NCBI RefSeq assembly: GCF_029946515.1
Contig: NZ_JARZHH010000012.1
Coordinates: forward strand, 1 to 64,000
Direction of reading: 5' to 3'
DNA length: 64,000 nucleotides
Source of the DNA: Polyangium sp. 6x1
GTDB taxonomy: Bacteria; Myxococcota_A; Polyangia; Polyangiales; Polyangiaceae
Below, piece by piece: positions 42,172 through 51,647 of the stretch; positions within the stretch are counted from its first letter, which is position 1, and the number at the start of each line of letters is the position of its first letter. A model generated the notes under the pieces. That model saw only the letters and a list, made by a program, of their open reading frames with translations. It had not been told where the DNA came from and ran no database searches. Made by a program: the position numbers and the translations under genes.

Positions 42172-42968
42172 GACGCGCGTTGCAGCTCGCGCCCGCGTCC
42201 GCGACGGCTGGACGGCGGGGACACGAGGGCCGCTCGTTGGGCCTCGACGGGCGAGACGCTCGGCGCGGCGCCGCCCTCGACGCAGAGGAGGGAGCGCTCG
42301 GGGACCTCCTGCCAGGCGCCCTCGTGCGGCACCTCCGACGCAATGCGGACGACGCCCGCCTCGGCCGAGACGTACAAGCTCCGGCCGAAGCGATGGGCAT
42401 AAAGCACGTCCCCATCACTCAAAAGAAAATTGACGGCGCCGAAGCGAGGCCTGTCCGTCGCGGCCCCGATGGCCTGAGCGATCGCATGCTGGGCCGCGCC
42501 CGAGGGCGCGCGTCGGCTGCCGTTCGCGGCGCCGACCTCGTCGAGCGCGGTCATCAGGAACGCGAAGAACTGCTCGCTATCCGTGTCTCCGGCGATTTCC
42601 CGCCTGCGCGATTGCGAGGTTCGCCGTTCGAGCCACGCGACGTCCGAGATGGTGCCATTGTGCGCGAAAACCCAGGCATCCCGGCGAAATGGGTGGGTAT
42701 TGGCGAGGTCGGTCTTTCCGACCGTGGCTTTGCGGACGTGGGCGAGGATCACGCGCCCGCGGGCGTTCGAGGCGAGCGCGCGGAACGTCGGGTCCGCGTG
42801 GGCGCACGTTGGGCTTTTGTGGACGGCCCAGGATTTCCCGTCATGGGCGGCGATCCCCCACCCGTGCGGATGCTCGGGCGACAGAGCCGCCAGGCTTTTG
42901 GGGGCCGTGGCGAGCGGCTCGGGGTGCGGTTCGACCTGCCTCGAAACGACGCCGAAGAGGCGACACAT
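42168..42968 (-). CDS. Class II glutamine amidotransferase (YafJ/EgtC-like)
   Basis: 266 residues. The protein starts MCRLFGVVS, so after Met removal Cys2 becomes the N-terminal nucleophile of class II (Ntn) amidotransferases. HPHGWGIAAHDG, ILAHVRKATVGKTDLANTHPF and WVFAHNGTISD are the conserved glutamine-binding segments. The length and lack of a second catalytic domain match the YafJ/EgtC group of single-domain enzymes, which hydrolyse gamma-glutamyl amides. No ergothioneine gene is next to it, so the substrate is open. It is divergent from the Uma2 gene at 43080 with 111 bp between them. Confidence 0.88.
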   Translation of the reverse strand: MCRLFGVVSRQVEPHPEPLATAPKSLAALSPEHPHGWGIAAHDGKSWAVHKSPTCAHADPTFRALASNARGRVILAHVRKATVGKTDLANTHPFRRDAWVFAHNGTISDVAWLERRTSQSRRREIAGDTDSEQFFAFLMTALDEVGAANGSRRAPSGAAQHAIAQAIGAATDRPRFGAVNFLLSDGDVLYAHRFGRSLYVSAEAGVVRIASEVPHEGAWQEVPERSLLCVEGGAAPSVSPVEAQRAALVSPPSSRRGRGRELQRAS

Positions 42969-43079
42969 CGGAGCAGATGATAACCGAAGGTGCGAGGATG
43001 GGCCAGGTTGCACGGGAGAAACGGTCACGGACGGGCGCGCGCGACGGGGGCCGAATCTGCTAGGCTCGGCGACGGCACC

Positions 43080-43667
43080 ATGGACGCTGCAAGGAAGTTC
43101 GCGACGTACGAGGACCTTTTGGCTTTGCCCGAGGACGAGAAGGCCGAGATCATCGGGGGCAGCTTGGTGACGCTGCCGTCGCCGCGCCCGAGGCACGCAA
43201 ACGTGCAGGGGGCCTTGCGAAGGTTCGTCGGTGGACCATTCCACGACGACGACGGCTTCGATGGTCCCGGCGGCTGGTGGATCTTCCTCGATGTGGACGT
43301 CGCCCTGGGGCTGCACGACATCGTGCGCCCGGATCTCTTCGGCGTCCGTCGCGAGCGTCTGGCCGATCCGGACGTGCTGCCGATCCCGGTCGTCCCGGAC
43401 TGGATCTGCGAGGTTTTATCGCCTTCGACCGAGCCTCACGATCGGGTGACCAAGAAAAACCTCTACGCTCGGTACGGCGTGCGCTGGTACTGGATCGTGG
43501 ACCCCGCGGAGCGCATTCTGGAGGTCTTCGAGCTACGCGACGGTTTGTGGGTGAACATCGCGTCGTACGACGAGCACGCGACGGCCCGGATTCCGCCCTT
43601 CGAGGCGATCGAATTGCCGATGTCGCGCATCTTCCTGCCACGCGCGCCGAGCAGCGAGCGGGCATGA
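43080..43667 (+). CDS. Uma2-family endonuclease-like protein
   Basis: 195 residues, the typical Uma2/DUF820 length. It has FATYEDLLALPEDEKAEIIGGSLV at the start, the active-site order Asp85 (VRPDLFGV), Glu111 (WICEVLSPST) and Lys125 (VTKKNLYARYGVRWYWIVDPAERILEVFEL), exactly the PD-(D/E)XK-type pattern of the family. Uma2 proteins are numerous in myxobacteria and cyanobacteria and are suspected nucleases, with biological role unproven. It stands alone, convergent with the SDR gene. Confidence 0.85.
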   Translation: MDAARKFATYEDLLALPEDEKAEIIGGSLVTLPSPRPRHANVQGALRRFVGGPFHDDDGFDGPGGWWIFLDVDVALGLHDIVRPDLFGVRRERLADPDVLPIPVVPDWICEVLSPSTEPHDRVTKKNLYARYGVRWYWIVDPAERILEVFELRDGLWVNIASYDEHATARIPPFEAIELPMSRIFLPRAPSSERA

Positions 43668-43701
43668 CACCAAAGGCGGCCCCGCGTGGAGCCGCCCCAT
43701 T

Positions 43702-44475
43702 TCAGGTGATCGTCATCCCGCCGTCCGCCACGAAGCTCGCTCCGTGGCAATACGTCGAATCGTCCGACGCGAGGAAGAGCGCGAGCTTCGCCATTTCCTC
43801 GTTGGTGGCGACGCGACGGAGGGGGATCGACTGCGCGTACCCCGCTCGCAGCGCCTCGGCGTGCCCCGGGGCCATTTGCTCGGTGAACGAGCTCATCATG
43901 CGGTTGTCGACGCCGCCCGGGACCATCGCATTGACCCGGATGTTCATGGGCCCGAGCTCGGTCGCCGCCGTGCGCACGAGCGCGAGCAGCGCGGCCTTGG
44001 TCGCCGCATAAGCAGAGGCCCCCGGGAACGAGGTGAAAGCCGCCGTCGACGACGTCACCACGATGCTCCCGCCGCCGCGCTCGAGCATGCGCGGAATGAC
44101 CTTCTGGATGCCCAGAAACGTCCCGCGGACGTTCACCGCATGGAGGTCGTCGAGCACCGCCACGTCGAGGTCCACGATGGGCACGACCGTCCCTTCGTAG
44201 CCCGCATTCGCGAAGAGCACGTCGACCCCGCCGAACGCCTGGACCGCCGTGTCGACGTACCTCACGGCGTCTTCGGCTTTTCGGACGTCCGCCAGCACGG
44301 TGCGCGTCCGCGCGGAATCGCACCCCTCCGCGGCTTGCCGGAGCCGCTCTTCGTCGCGACCGACCAGCACGAGCTTGGCCCCCTCGCGTGAAAAAAGCGC
44401 GGCCGTCGCCGTGCCGATGCCCCCCGAAGCGCCAGTGATGATAACGACCTTGTCCGTGAGCTTCCCCATGAGCAT
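43702..44475 (-). CDS. Short-chain dehydrogenase/reductase
   Basis: 257 residues, classical SDR. TGASGGIG (15-22) binds the cofactor; NAGYEG corresponds to the NNAG motif; catalytic Ser, Tyr and Lys lie in SSTAAFTSFPGASAYAATKAAL. The acidic or basic cofactor-specificity residue is in VGRDEERL, where Arg after Gly suggests NADPH. The C-terminus ASDDSTYCHGASFVADGGMTIT is typical. Two in-frame ATGs at 44475 and 44469 are both possible. It is divergent from the peptidase-like gene, with a TTTTGCC/GGCAAAA inverted repeat in the intergenic space. Substrate unknown. Confidence 0.9.
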   Translation of the reverse strand: MLMGKLTDKVVIITGASGGIGTATAALFSREGAKLVLVGRDEERLRQAAEGCDSARTRTVLADVRKAEDAVRYVDTAVQAFGGVDVLFANAGYEGTVVPIVDLDVAVLDDLHAVNVRGTFLGIQKVIPRMLERGGGSIVVTSSTAAFTSFPGASAYAATKAALLALVRTAATELGPMNIRVNAMVPGGVDNRMMSSFTEQMAPGHAEALRAGYAQSIPLRRVATNEEMAKLALFLASDDSTYCHGASFVADGGMTIT

Positions 44476-44499
44476 GGCACGCTAACGGTTTCCTCCCGC

Positions 44500-44525
44500 T
44501 TTTGCCAGCGCGATGAGCGGCAAAA
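44500..44525. promoter_or_regulatory. Inverted repeat in a divergent promoter region
   Basis: TTTTGCC (44500-44506) and its exact reverse complement GGCAAAA (44519-44525) are separated by 12 bp between the SDR and peptidase-like genes. The size fits a dimeric repressor site, and the locally AT-rich AAAATTGTTAACG beside it fits a promoter. The regulator is unknown. Confidence 0.4.
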
Positions 44526-44542
44526 ATTGTTAACGTCGGCGC

Positions 44543-45187
44543 ATGCCGCTTCGTATCCTCGTCACCGGCTTCGAGCCCTTCGGCGGCGCGCCCCACAACC
44601 CCAGCGGCGACGCCGCGCGCGCCCTCGATCACACGACGTTCACGGTCCACACCGGCTCCGCGCCTCGCGTGGCCAGCGTCCGCAGCCTGCTCCTGCCCGT
44701 GCTCTGGGACGACGCCGCCGAATCGCTCGTGGCCCACATCGAGGCGACGAGGCCTCACGTGGTCATCAGCCTCGGAATGGCGCAAAGGCGGTTCCGCGTC
44801 GAACGGATCGCCGGGAATGCTCGTATGAATCGTCCCGACAACCGCCATCGGTATCCTCGCCCGGAACGAGCGCAGGCGACGCTCACCTTCCCCACGCGCC
44901 TCCCCGTCGAGCCGATCGAGCACGCCATTCGCGAGATCGGCGGCGAGGTCGAGCCCAGCACCCACGCGGGAGGATACATCTGCGACGACGTCTTTTTCGC
45001 GTTGATGCAGACCCACCAGGAGCACGGCACGCGCCTCGGCCTGCTCCGCGCCGGCTTCATCCACGTGCCAAACGATCGAATCGTACCGTCCGTGCTCCCG
45101 CAGGAGACCTTGAACGAGGCCATCCTCGCGGCCGCCCGTGTGACGGTTCAGAACCTCACGGCGGAGGAGCTGCGGCCTTTGCTTTGA
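44543..45187 (+). CDS. Pyroglutamyl-peptidase I-like protein (C15 family)
   Basis: 214 residues, the length of Pcp. It has ILVTGFEPFGGAPHNPS at the N-terminus; the catalytic triad can be placed as Glu88 (RRFRVERIAGN), Cys147 (GGYICDDVFF) and His174 (GFIHVP). These fit the order and context of the C15 cysteine peptidase that removes N-terminal pyroglutamate. The GRVAIERVAIN region is less conserved than usual (AQRRFRVERIAGNARMN), so specificity may differ. The 3' end overlaps the convergent lipoprotein hydrolase gene by 32 bp. Confidence 0.85.
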   Translation: MPLRILVTGFEPFGGAPHNPSGDAARALDHTTFTVHTGSAPRVASVRSLLLPVLWDDAAESLVAHIEATRPHVVISLGMAQRRFRVERIAGNARMNRPDNRHRYPRPERAQATLTFPTRLPVEPIEHAIREIGGEVEPSTHAGGYICDDVFFALMQTHQEHGTRLGLLRAGFIHVPNDRIVPSVLPQETLNEAILAAARVTVQNLTAEELRPLL

Positions 45188-46028
45188 CCTCGAACCGCGG
45201 ATCCCCCTCGAACACCCATTCCAGCGCACTGCGTGTCGTCTCGGCGACCGGGCCATCGTACCTGTGCCCCACGTCCGCGCTTTTCGCGATCTTCGTCGCG
45301 ACCCCCGCCTTCTGTAGCCGCGACGCCGCCCACCGCGCGTCCGCGGCGCACCCCGATTGCGAGCACACGAACAGCACGCGCGCGCCTTCGATCTTCGCGA
45401 ATGCGCTCACGACCTCGGGCTTCCAGGCCGCGTGCCCGCCCTCGATCAGCACGAGCCGCGGCGAGCGCTCGGGCCGTCGCCCGGCGATGGCCACGCCCTG
45501 AATCGCGCCCAGCGAAAACCCCGCATGGACGACCGGCCCCGAATCGACGAAATCAGGATACGCCGCGGCGAGCGCCGCAAGGCCGGCGTCGATTTCACGC
45601 TCCAGCGCGGCATTGTTCTCATAGGTAAAACGCACGTCGTCGGGGGAAGGAGAATCCGGCCTCGCTACGCCGCGCGGGCAGAGGACGAAGACACGATTCG
45701 CGCGAGGACCGAGGATCGAGCGCCAGGCGTCGCATTGCCATTCGGGTCGGTCGTAATTGCCGTGCGCCGCGATGATCACGGGCCTCCTCGACGTGGCGCC
45801 GAGGGGCAACGAGACGACGGCGGTGGGATGGCCGGGGATGGACAGCTCGACGAGGGCGGAGGCGGACGTGAGCGCGGGAGCGGGTGCGGGTGCGGGTGCG
45901 GGTGCGGGAGCAGACGCGGGAGCGGAAGCAGACGCTGCCGCGGACGCGACGGCGGGCGCGGGTGGGCTCTCGCAGGCCGAAATGGCCGACACGCAGAAAA
46001 GCAACGCCACGAGCCCCGCGCGATCCAT
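45156..46028 (-). CDS. Lipoprotein alpha/beta hydrolase with Ala-Pro linker
   Basis: 290 residues. The signal ends VSAISAC (Cys19). Residues 22-58 are an Ala/Ser/Pro linker with a run of AP dipeptides, encoded by near-perfect GCGGGT hexanucleotide repeats (45888-45930). The hydrolase domain has IIAAHGNYDRPEW (oxyanion HG), the elbow AGFSLGA with Ser172, and a C-terminal His in VGHRYDGPV. It resembles small esterase or dienelactone-hydrolase-like proteins. It is anchored at the cell surface or periplasm. The start ATG at 46028 is 22 bp from a divergent lipoprotein gene. Confidence 0.78.
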   Translation of the reverse strand: MDRAGLVALLFCVSAISACESPPAPAVASAAASASAPASAPAPAPAPAPAPALTSASALVELSIPGHPTAVVSLPLGATSRRPVIIAAHGNYDRPEWQCDAWRSILGPRANRVFVLCPRGVARPDSPSPDDVRFTYENNAALEREIDAGLAALAAAYPDFVDSGPVVHAGFSLGAIQGVAIAGRRPERSPRLVLIEGGHAAWKPEVVSAFAKIEGARVLFVCSQSGCAADARWAASRLQKAGVATKIAKSADVGHRYDGPVAETTRSALEWVFEGDPRFEVKAKAAAPPP

Positions 46029-46050
46029 GCAAGCCCCAGCGTACACCGGG

Positions 46051-46545
46051 ATGATACCCTCGCTCCTCGTGATCCGGCTCGGCTCGCTCGTCCTCCCTGC
46101 CCTGCTCCTCGCCCTCCCCGCGTGCTCCCGCGATCGCGACGCCCCGGCCGGACCCTCGCCGCCCCCCGTCGTGTCCTCCCGACCCGCGCCCCCGCCCCGC
46201 CCGGCCGGTCCAGCCGAGCTCGCCCTCGTCGCCCCCCTCGCGCCCGGCGACACGCTCGATGGTTTTACCGTCCGGGAAATCCTCGCGGTGCAGGACGGCG
46301 TGCTCACCCTCGTTTGCGCAAAGGACCGGGCCCTCGTGCGCCTGTCCGTCGCGCTCGCCGCGGACGGAGGCCCCGCGCCGCCCGCCGTCGCCGGGAAATA
46401 CGCGGTCTTCTACTCGGCGCGCGGCAGCGATCCGGCGGTCGGCGAGCGCCTCGCGAAGGCCCTCGCCGCCATCCTGGAGAAACACCCCGACGTACCCGTT
46501 CCGCCGGGGATGACCTCGTTCGTCCCGACGCCCATTCCCATCTAG
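46051..46545 (+). CDS. Small lipoprotein of unknown function
   Basis: 164 residues from the ATG at 46051. The signal sequence ends LLLALPAC (Cys25). A Pro-rich linker (APAGPSPPPVVSSRPAPPPRP) leads to a compact domain of about 100 residues: FTVREILAVQDGVLTLVCAKDRALVRLSVALAADGG and KYAVFYSARGSDPAVGERLAKALAAILEKHPDVPVPPGM. The domain is not recognised. It lies 57 bp upstream of guaA on the same strand. Alternative starts exist at 46027 and GTG 46069. Confidence 0.65.
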   Translation: MIPSLLVIRLGSLVLPALLLALPACSRDRDAPAGPSPPPVVSSRPAPPPRPAGPAELALVAPLAPGDTLDGFTVREILAVQDGVLTLVCAKDRALVRLSVALAADGGPAPPAVAGKYAVFYSARGSDPAVGERLAKALAAILEKHPDVPVPPGMTSFVPTPIPI

Positions 46546-46602
46546 CCGCTTCTCCCCCTCTCCGCCTCGCCCCCTCCCACGAAAAGTGCTAGCGCGGCGA
46601 CC

Positions 46603-48159
46603 ATGCTCACTGGCCGACGGGACCTCGTCCTGATCCTGGACTTCGGTTCGCAGTACACCCAGCTCATCGCACGCCGGATCCGCGAGGCCTCCGTGTACTG
46701 CGAGGTCTACCGCTACGACCTGCCGATCGAGCGCATCCGCGAGCTCGCACCCCGCGGCATCATCCTCTCGGGCGGGCCGTCGAGCGTGTATGGCGAGGGT
46801 GCCCCGCACATCTCGGCCGAGCTCTTCTCCATCGGCATCCCGATCCTCGGCATCTGCTACGGCATGCAGCTGCTCTCGCACCTGCTCGGCGGCAAGGTCG
46901 AGCGCGGCACCGAGGGCGAGTACGGGCCCGCGCTGGTCCGCACGACCCGCGCCGCCGGCGTCTTCGCGCGCTTCAAGGACGGCGACGTCCTCGACGTCTG
47001 GATGAGCCACGGCGACAAGGTCGTCGAGCTCCCGCCCGGCTTCTCCACGCTCGGCACCACCGACACCACCCCGTTCGCCGCGATCGCCGACGACGAGCGA
47101 CGCATCTACGGCCTGCAGTTCCACCCCGAGGTCGCGCACACCCGCCGCGGCAAGGACCTGCTCGAGGCGTTCCTCTTCGACGTCTGCGGCCTCGAGCCCA
47201 CATGGACCCCGGCCTCGTTCGTCGAGGAGTCCGTCGAGGTGATCCGCCAGAAGGTCGGCCCCGACGCGAGCGCCGTCTGTGGCCTCTCGGGCGGCGTCGA
47301 CTCCTCGGTCGCCGCGATCCTCTGCCACCGCGCGCTCGGCGACAGGCTCGTCTGCATCTTCGTCGACAACGGCCTTCTCCGGAAAGGCGAGGCCGAGCAA
47401 GTCGTGTCGATGTTCGGCGAGCACTACCACCTCCGGCTCGTGCACGTGGACGCCCGCAAGCGCTTCCTCGACGCGCTGTCCGGCGTCACGGATCCCGAGC
47501 AAAAGCGCAAGACGATCGGCCGCGTCTTCATCGAGGTCTTCGAGGAGGAGGCGAAGAAGATCGAGGATTGCCGCTTCCTCGTGCAAGGCACGCTCTACCC
47601 GGACGTGATCGAGAGCGTCTCGGCGAAGGGCCCGAGCGCGGTGATCAAGAGCCACCACAACGTCGGCGGCTTGCCGGAGCGCATGCAGCTCGGCCTCGTC
47701 GAGCCACTGCGCGAGCTCTTCAAGGACGAGGTGCGCGCGGTCGGCGCGACGATGGGCATCCCGCACCACCTGCTCTGGCGCCACCCGTTCCCCGGCCCTG
47801 GCCTCGCCGTGCGTTGCCTCGGCCCGCTCACCGAGGAGCGCTTGCAGGTGTTGCGCGAGGCCGACGCGATCTTCGAGGAGGAGATCCGCGAGGCGGGGCT
47901 CTACGACAAGATCTGGCAGAGCTTCTGCGTGCTCTTGCCCGTGCGCACCGTCGGCGTGATGGGCGACGAGCGCACGTACGACGAGGTGATCGCGCTCCGG
48001 GCCGTCGAATCGAAGGACGGCATGACGGCGGACTGGTCGCGGATCCCGCACGAGGTGCTCGGACGAACGAGCGCGCGGATCATCAACGAGGTCCGCGGCG
48101 TCAACCGCGTCGTGTACGATGTCTCGTCGAAGCCTCCGGCCACGATCGAGTGGGAGTGA
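46603..48159 (+). CDS. guaA: GMP synthase (glutamine-hydrolysing)
   Basis: 518 residues. The class I amidotransferase domain (1-195) has the Cys85 nucleophile in GICYGMQL and [11 protein letters not shown] with its His/Glu pair. The ATP-pyrophosphatase domain holds the P-loop [11 protein letters not shown] (from Ser229), and the C-terminal dimer domain ends [22 protein letters not shown], the invariant GuaA terminus. The enzyme converts XMP to GMP with glutamine as nitrogen donor. A PEGA lipoprotein gene starts at its stop codon (TGATG). No guanine riboswitch is recognisable upstream. Confidence 0.97.
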   Translation: MLTGRRDLVLILDFGSQYTQLIARRIREASVYCEVYRYDLPIERIRELAPRGIILSGGPSSVYGEGAPHISAELFSIGIPILGICYGMQLLSHLLGGKVERGTEGEYGPALVRTTRAAGVFARFKDGDVLDVWMSHGDKVVELPPGFSTLGTTDTTPFAAIADDERRIYGLQFHPEVAHTRRGKDLLEAFLFDVCGLEPTWTPASFVEESVEVIRQKVGPDASAVCGLSGGVDSSVAAILCHRALGDRLVCIFVDNGLLRKGEAEQVVSMFGEHYHLRLVHVDARKRFLDALSGVTDPEQKRKTIGRVFIEVFEEEAKKIEDCRFLVQGTLYPDVIESVSAKGPSAVIKSHHNVGGLPERMQLGLVEPLRELFKDEVRAVGATMGIPHHLLWRHPFPGPGLAVRCLGPLTEERLQVLREADAIFEEEIREAGLYDKIWQSFCVLLPVRTVGVMGDERTYDEVIALRAVESKDGMTADWSRIPHEVLGRTSARIINEVRGVNRVVYDVSSKPPATIEWE

Positions 48160-48473
48160 TGGAAACGAGCACGAAACGCGGCAGCATCGCGGCCCTCTTG
48201 TGCGGCCTCCTCGTCGGGGCGTGCGCGCCGAGCGCGCCGGCCACGGTCTCGCTGCGGGTGAAGGGAAACGCCCCGGACGCGTCGGTGACGATCGACGACA
48301 TGTACATCGGGGCGCTCGCGTTCGTGGCGAAGCGCGGCGTCGCCCTGCCGCCGGGCAAGCACCGGATCACCGTGGAGAAGTCGGGGTTTTTCCCCTGGGA
48401 CAAGCTCGTCGAGGCCCGCGAAGGCGATCCGCCGATCCGGCTCGACATCGACCTCGTGAAAATCCCGGACTGA
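48159..48473 (+). CDS. PEGA-domain lipoprotein
   Basis: 104 residues. [22 protein letters not shown] is a lipoprotein signal (Cys22). One PEGA domain fills the rest: ATVSLRVKGNAPDASVTIDDMYIGALAFVAKRGVALPPGKHRITVEKSGFFPWDKLVEA, with the G-H-I-V-KSGF core of this beta-sandwich. PEGA domains sit in surface proteins and are thought to mediate binding. Its ATG overlaps the guaA stop by one base, so a housekeeping enzyme and a surface lipoprotein are translated together, which is unusual. Confidence 0.82.
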   Translation: METSTKRGSIAALLCGLLVGACAPSAPATVSLRVKGNAPDASVTIDDMYIGALAFVAKRGVALPPGKHRITVEKSGFFPWDKLVEAREGDPPIRLDIDLVKIPD

Positions 48474-48548
48474 TCGCGCCCGTTCGGGCAAGAAGGACTT
48501 GACTCTGCGGGATGTTTCGCTACCGTCCCGCGCTCCCCGAGGACAGAC

Positions 48549-48719
48549 ATGGCGAACACCCCGAAGTGGAACATCCGGTTGCGGCACGAGTGGCTCTCCA
48601 CGCCGCTCAAGAAGAAGCGGATCAAGCGCGGTCAGAAGGCGCGCATTGGCCTGCTGGACGCCGAAGCGCGGAAGAAGACCAAGGCCGAGAAGGCCCCGAA
48701 GACCGAACAGGCGTCCTGA
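48549..48719 (+). CDS. Small highly basic protein (56 residues)
   Basis: MANTPKWNIRLRHEWLSTPL begins a 56-residue protein with KKKRIKRGQKARIGLL in the middle and Lys/Ala/Glu at the end. About one third of residues are Lys or Arg. It is flanked by an upstream gap and a strong intrinsic terminator, so it forms its own unit. Codon third positions are G/C-rich in this frame only. It could be a small ribosome- or nucleic-acid-binding protein; I do not recognise it. Confidence 0.6.
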   Translation: MANTPKWNIRLRHEWLSTPLKKKRIKRGQKARIGLLDAEARKKTKAEKAPKTEQAS

Positions 48720-48781
48720 CCGGACGTTCGGAACGCTCGCCGGCACGCTCGGGAAATCCGAGCGTACGCTGATCCGAGACG

Positions 48782-48827
48782 AAAAGGCGTCGCCCCTCGC
48801 CCACAACGCAGGGGTGGACGCCTTTTT
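48782..48827 (+). terminator. Intrinsic (Rho-independent) terminator
   Basis: AAAAGGCGTC (48782-48791) pairs with GACGCCTTTTT (48817-48827), with an inner CCCCT/AGGGG extension, and ends in five T. An additional 8-bp hairpin ACGCTCGG-GAAAT-CCGAGCGT lies just upstream (48745-48765). Together they end the transcript of the small basic protein gene; the AAAAGG arm makes it potentially bidirectional. Confidence 0.8.
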
Positions 48828-48946
48828 CCGTCCGTAGGGCCTCGCATTTTGGCATGCTGGCGCGAGCTGCCGTCGGCTCGTTCACGACCACGGCTCGTGG
48901 ACGAAGGCTCGGTGGCGCAGAACGGCGCGCGTCGGGGTTTCTACGG

Positions 48947-51310
48947 ATGAGCGATACCAGCGAGGCCCTGCGACAATCCGAGGAGCGTTACCGCACGCTC
49001 TTCGAACAGGCGCCCGTTGGCGTGTTCCTGTACGACCGCGACCTCCGGCTCACCGCGTGGAACGCGCGCTTCGCGCAGCTGCTCCAGACGACGCCCGAGA
49101 GGCTCGCAGACCTCGACATGCACGCGCTGCGCGATCGCACCGTGCTGCCGGCGATCGAGCGCGCCCTCTTGGGCGAGTCGTCGTCGTACGAGGGCCGCTA
49201 CCAAGCGACGACGAGCGACACCGTCGTGTGGATCTCGATGCGCCTCTGCCCGCTGCGCGGCGCGAACGGCGTGGTCCTCGGCGGCATGGGCGTCGTCGAG
49301 GATCTCACGGAGCGGAACCGCGCGCTCTCCGCGCTCCGCGAGAGCGAGCAGCGCCACGCCCTCTACGTCAAGCGCAGCCCCCTCGGCGTGATCGTGTGGA
49401 ACACGCGCTTCGAGGTGCTCGAGTGGAACCCGTCGGCGACGCGGATCTTCGGCTACACCGAGGAGGAGGCCATCGGCAAGCGCGAGCCAGGCTTCATCGT
49501 GCCCGAAAGCGCCTGGCCGTTCGTCCGCGCGCTCTGGGAGGGTTTGCTTCGACAAACGGCCGTCGAGCGGAGCCGCAACGACAACCGGTGCAAGGACGGA
49601 CGGATCATCTGCGGCGAGTGGTCCGCCGCGCCGCTCGTCGACGCGCAGGGCGAGGTGATCGGCGTCGCGGCCCTCGTCGAGGACGTGACCGAGAAGCAAG
49701 CCGCCGAGGAGGCGCTGAAGCGCTCGGAGGCGCGGTTCCGCGCGCTGATCGAGCGCGCGCCCGACGCCATCGGCGTAGTGCGTCAGGGTCGGTGGATCTA
49801 CGCAAACCCCGCGCTCGTCGCGTACCTCGGCTACGAGCGCGCCGGCGAGTTCATCGGGCGCCTCGCACGTGACTCCGTTCACCCCGACGATCGCATCACG
49901 CAGGAAGACCACCACGCCGAGATCGAGCGCGGCACGGCGCTCTCGCCGCACGAGTACCGGCTGATCCGTCGCGACGGATCCATCGTCCACGCCGAGGTCG
50001 TGAGCCTGCTCGTCGACTATGACGGCGCGCCGGCGATCCTCGGCATCGCGCGCGATCTGACCGAGCGCAAGCAGATGCAAGCGCGCCTCGTGCAAGCCGA
50101 GCGCATGGCCGCCGTCGGCACGCTCGCGGCAGGGGTGGCGCACGAGATCAACAGCCCCCTCGCCTACGTGCTGACGCAGCTCACGGTGGCGACCGGCGAA
50201 GCGCTGCCCACGCTGAAGCAACGCACCTTCGCCCTCGAGCACGCCGCGGATCTCGCGCCAGGCGAGCTCACGCAGCGCCTCGTCGAGCTCGAAGCAGCGA
50301 TCGACGGCGCGCGCGAGGCAGCCGAGCGCATGCGCAGCATCGTGCGAGATCTGCGGACGTTCTCCCGCGCGGACGACGGCGAGATCGGGCCGACCGACGT
50401 GCGCCGCGTGCTCGACACCTCGCTCAACATGGTCTTCGGCGAGATCCGCCACCGCGCACGCCTCGTGAAGCAGTACGACGACGTGCCGCTCGTCGACGCG
50501 AACGAGGCGCGGCTCGGCCAGGTCTTCGTGAACCTGCTCGTCAACGCAGCGCAGGCGCTCCCCGAAGGGAACGCAGCCGCAAACCTGATCCGCCTGCGAA
50601 CCTACGTCGGCGAAGCGGGGCGCGTGGTCGTCGAGGTGATGGACTCAGGCCCTGGCATCCCAGACGATGTCAAGGCGAAGATCTTCGATCCGTTCTTCAC
50701 GACAAAGCCCGCAGGCGTGGGCACGGGCCTCGGGCTCTGGATCTGCCAGGGGATCGTCACGCGCCTCGGCGGCACGATCGATCTCGCCTCGAGGCCCGGC
50801 GAGACGATCTTTCGTGTGGTGCTCCCGCCCGGCGCCGCCGCCAGCAAACCCCTCGAAGGCGCACGGGCTCTCCGCGCCGACGAGCCAAACCTCGCCCAGA
50901 AACCAGCCATGAAGCCGAAGCCCCCCGAGGCGAAGCCCCGCCGCGGCCGCGTGCTCGTGATCGACGACGAGGCGCCGCTCGCAAACGCGCTCAAGATGTT
51001 CCTCGCCGACGAGCACGACGTCGTGGTCTCGACGAGCGGCCGCGACGCACTCGCGCTGCTCGAAAAGGACCCTTCGTTCGACGCAATCCTCTGCGATCTG
51101 ATGATGCCCGACGTGACAGGCGTGGACGTCCACGAAGCGCTGCGCGAGCGCGCCCCCGACGTCGCCGCGCGCCTCGTCTTCGTGACCGGCGGCGCATTCA
51201 CGCCGCGCATGCGCGCGTTCCTCGAAGAGGTCCGAAACCCCCAGCTCGAAAAGCCGTTCGACCTCCCGAAGCTCCGCGCCCTGCTGCGCCAGCTGGTTTC
51301 GGCGCGCTAG
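48947..51310 (+). CDS. Hybrid histidine kinase with three PAS domains and a receiver
   Basis: 787 residues from the ATG at 48947; an upstream in-frame ATG at 48854 would add 31 low-similarity residues. Three PAS domains start at [17 protein letters not shown] (about 11), [17 protein letters not shown] (about 135) and [17 protein letters not shown] (about 262). The H-box [10 protein letters not shown] carries His399, the NtrB-like subclass. The ATPase has [17 protein letters not shown] and [10 protein letters not shown]. The C-terminal receiver (about 668-787) has Asp717 in [10 protein letters not shown]. No membrane segment, so it senses an intracellular signal. No partner regulator is adjacent. 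Confidence 0.92.
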   Translation: MSDTSEALRQSEERYRTLFEQAPVGVFLYDRDLRLTAWNARFAQLLQTTPERLADLDMHALRDRTVLPAIERALLGESSSYEGRYQATTSDTVVWISMRLCPLRGANGVVLGGMGVVEDLTERNRALSALRESEQRHALYVKRSPLGVIVWNTRFEVLEWNPSATRIFGYTEEEAIGKREPGFIVPESAWPFVRALWEGLLRQTAVERSRNDNRCKDGRIICGEWSAAPLVDAQGEVIGVAALVEDVTEKQAAEEALKRSEARFRALIERAPDAIGVVRQGRWIYANPALVAYLGYERAGEFIGRLARDSVHPDDRITQEDHHAEIERGTALSPHEYRLIRRDGSIVHAEVVSLLVDYDGAPAILGIARDLTERKQMQARLVQAERMAAVGTLAAGVAHEINSPLAYVLTQLTVATGEALPTLKQRTFALEHAADLAPGELTQRLVELEAAIDGAREAAERMRSIVRDLRTFSRADDGEIGPTDVRRVLDTSLNMVFGEIRHRARLVKQYDDVPLVDANEARLGQVFVNLLVNAAQALPEGNAAANLIRLRTYVGEAGRVVVEVMDSGPGIPDDVKAKIFDPFFTTKPAGVGTGLGLWICQGIVTRLGGTIDLASRPGETIFRVVLPPGAAASKPLEGARALRADEPNLAQKPAMKPKPPEAKPRRGRVLVIDDEAPLANALKMFLADEHDVVVSTSGRDALALLEKDPSFDAILCDLMMPDVTGVDVHEALRERAPDVAARLVFVTGGAFTPRMRAFLEEVRNPQLEKPFDLPKLRALLRQLVSAR

Positions 51311-51330
51311 GGTCTTGTCGCAGGCCGCCA

Positions 51331-51630
51331 CGCCGGGGCGCTGCCCCGGACCCCGCGGGGGCTATCCGCCCCTCGACCCGGACCAGGGCCAGCCCTGGAC
51401 CTTTTGGGGAAGAACTGCGCGATGCGCAGTTCTTCCCACAGGCCGGTGGGACCGCATCGCCAGTTGAGCCGTCCGCGCGGCAGTCTTGGCTGGCAGGATC
51501 GCGCGTGGTCTTGAATCGGCCCGTTCGATGAACTGCGCATCGCGCAGTTCATCGACCACGAGTCCAGCGCTTGCGCTGGTCCGGGTCCAGGGGCGGACAG
51601 CCCCGGTGGGGCCTGGGGCAAAGCCCCAGC
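51331..51630. repeat. Intergenic hairpin-repeat element, copy E
   Basis: Fills the 337-bp gap between two convergent stop codons (51310 and 51648). It lacks the CGACTGCGC unit and goes straight from the CCAGGGC-CA-GCCCTGG palindrome to the long GGGAAGAACTGCGC hairpin, then the TCGATGAACTGCGC hairpin and the three terminal stems, in the same orientation as the other copies. Ends lie about 20 bp from each stop codon. Confidence 0.9.
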
Positions 51631-51647
51631 GAAACGGCTTCCAGCGA

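Noticed and set aside
46546-46602. Purine riboswitch before guaA
   Set aside because: The gap is only 57 bp and shows no conserved riboswitch core.
45619-48051. Minus-strand open frame of 810 codons opposite guaA
   Set aside because: Antisense shadow of guaA with no domain and composition typical of reverse-frame GC-rich DNA.
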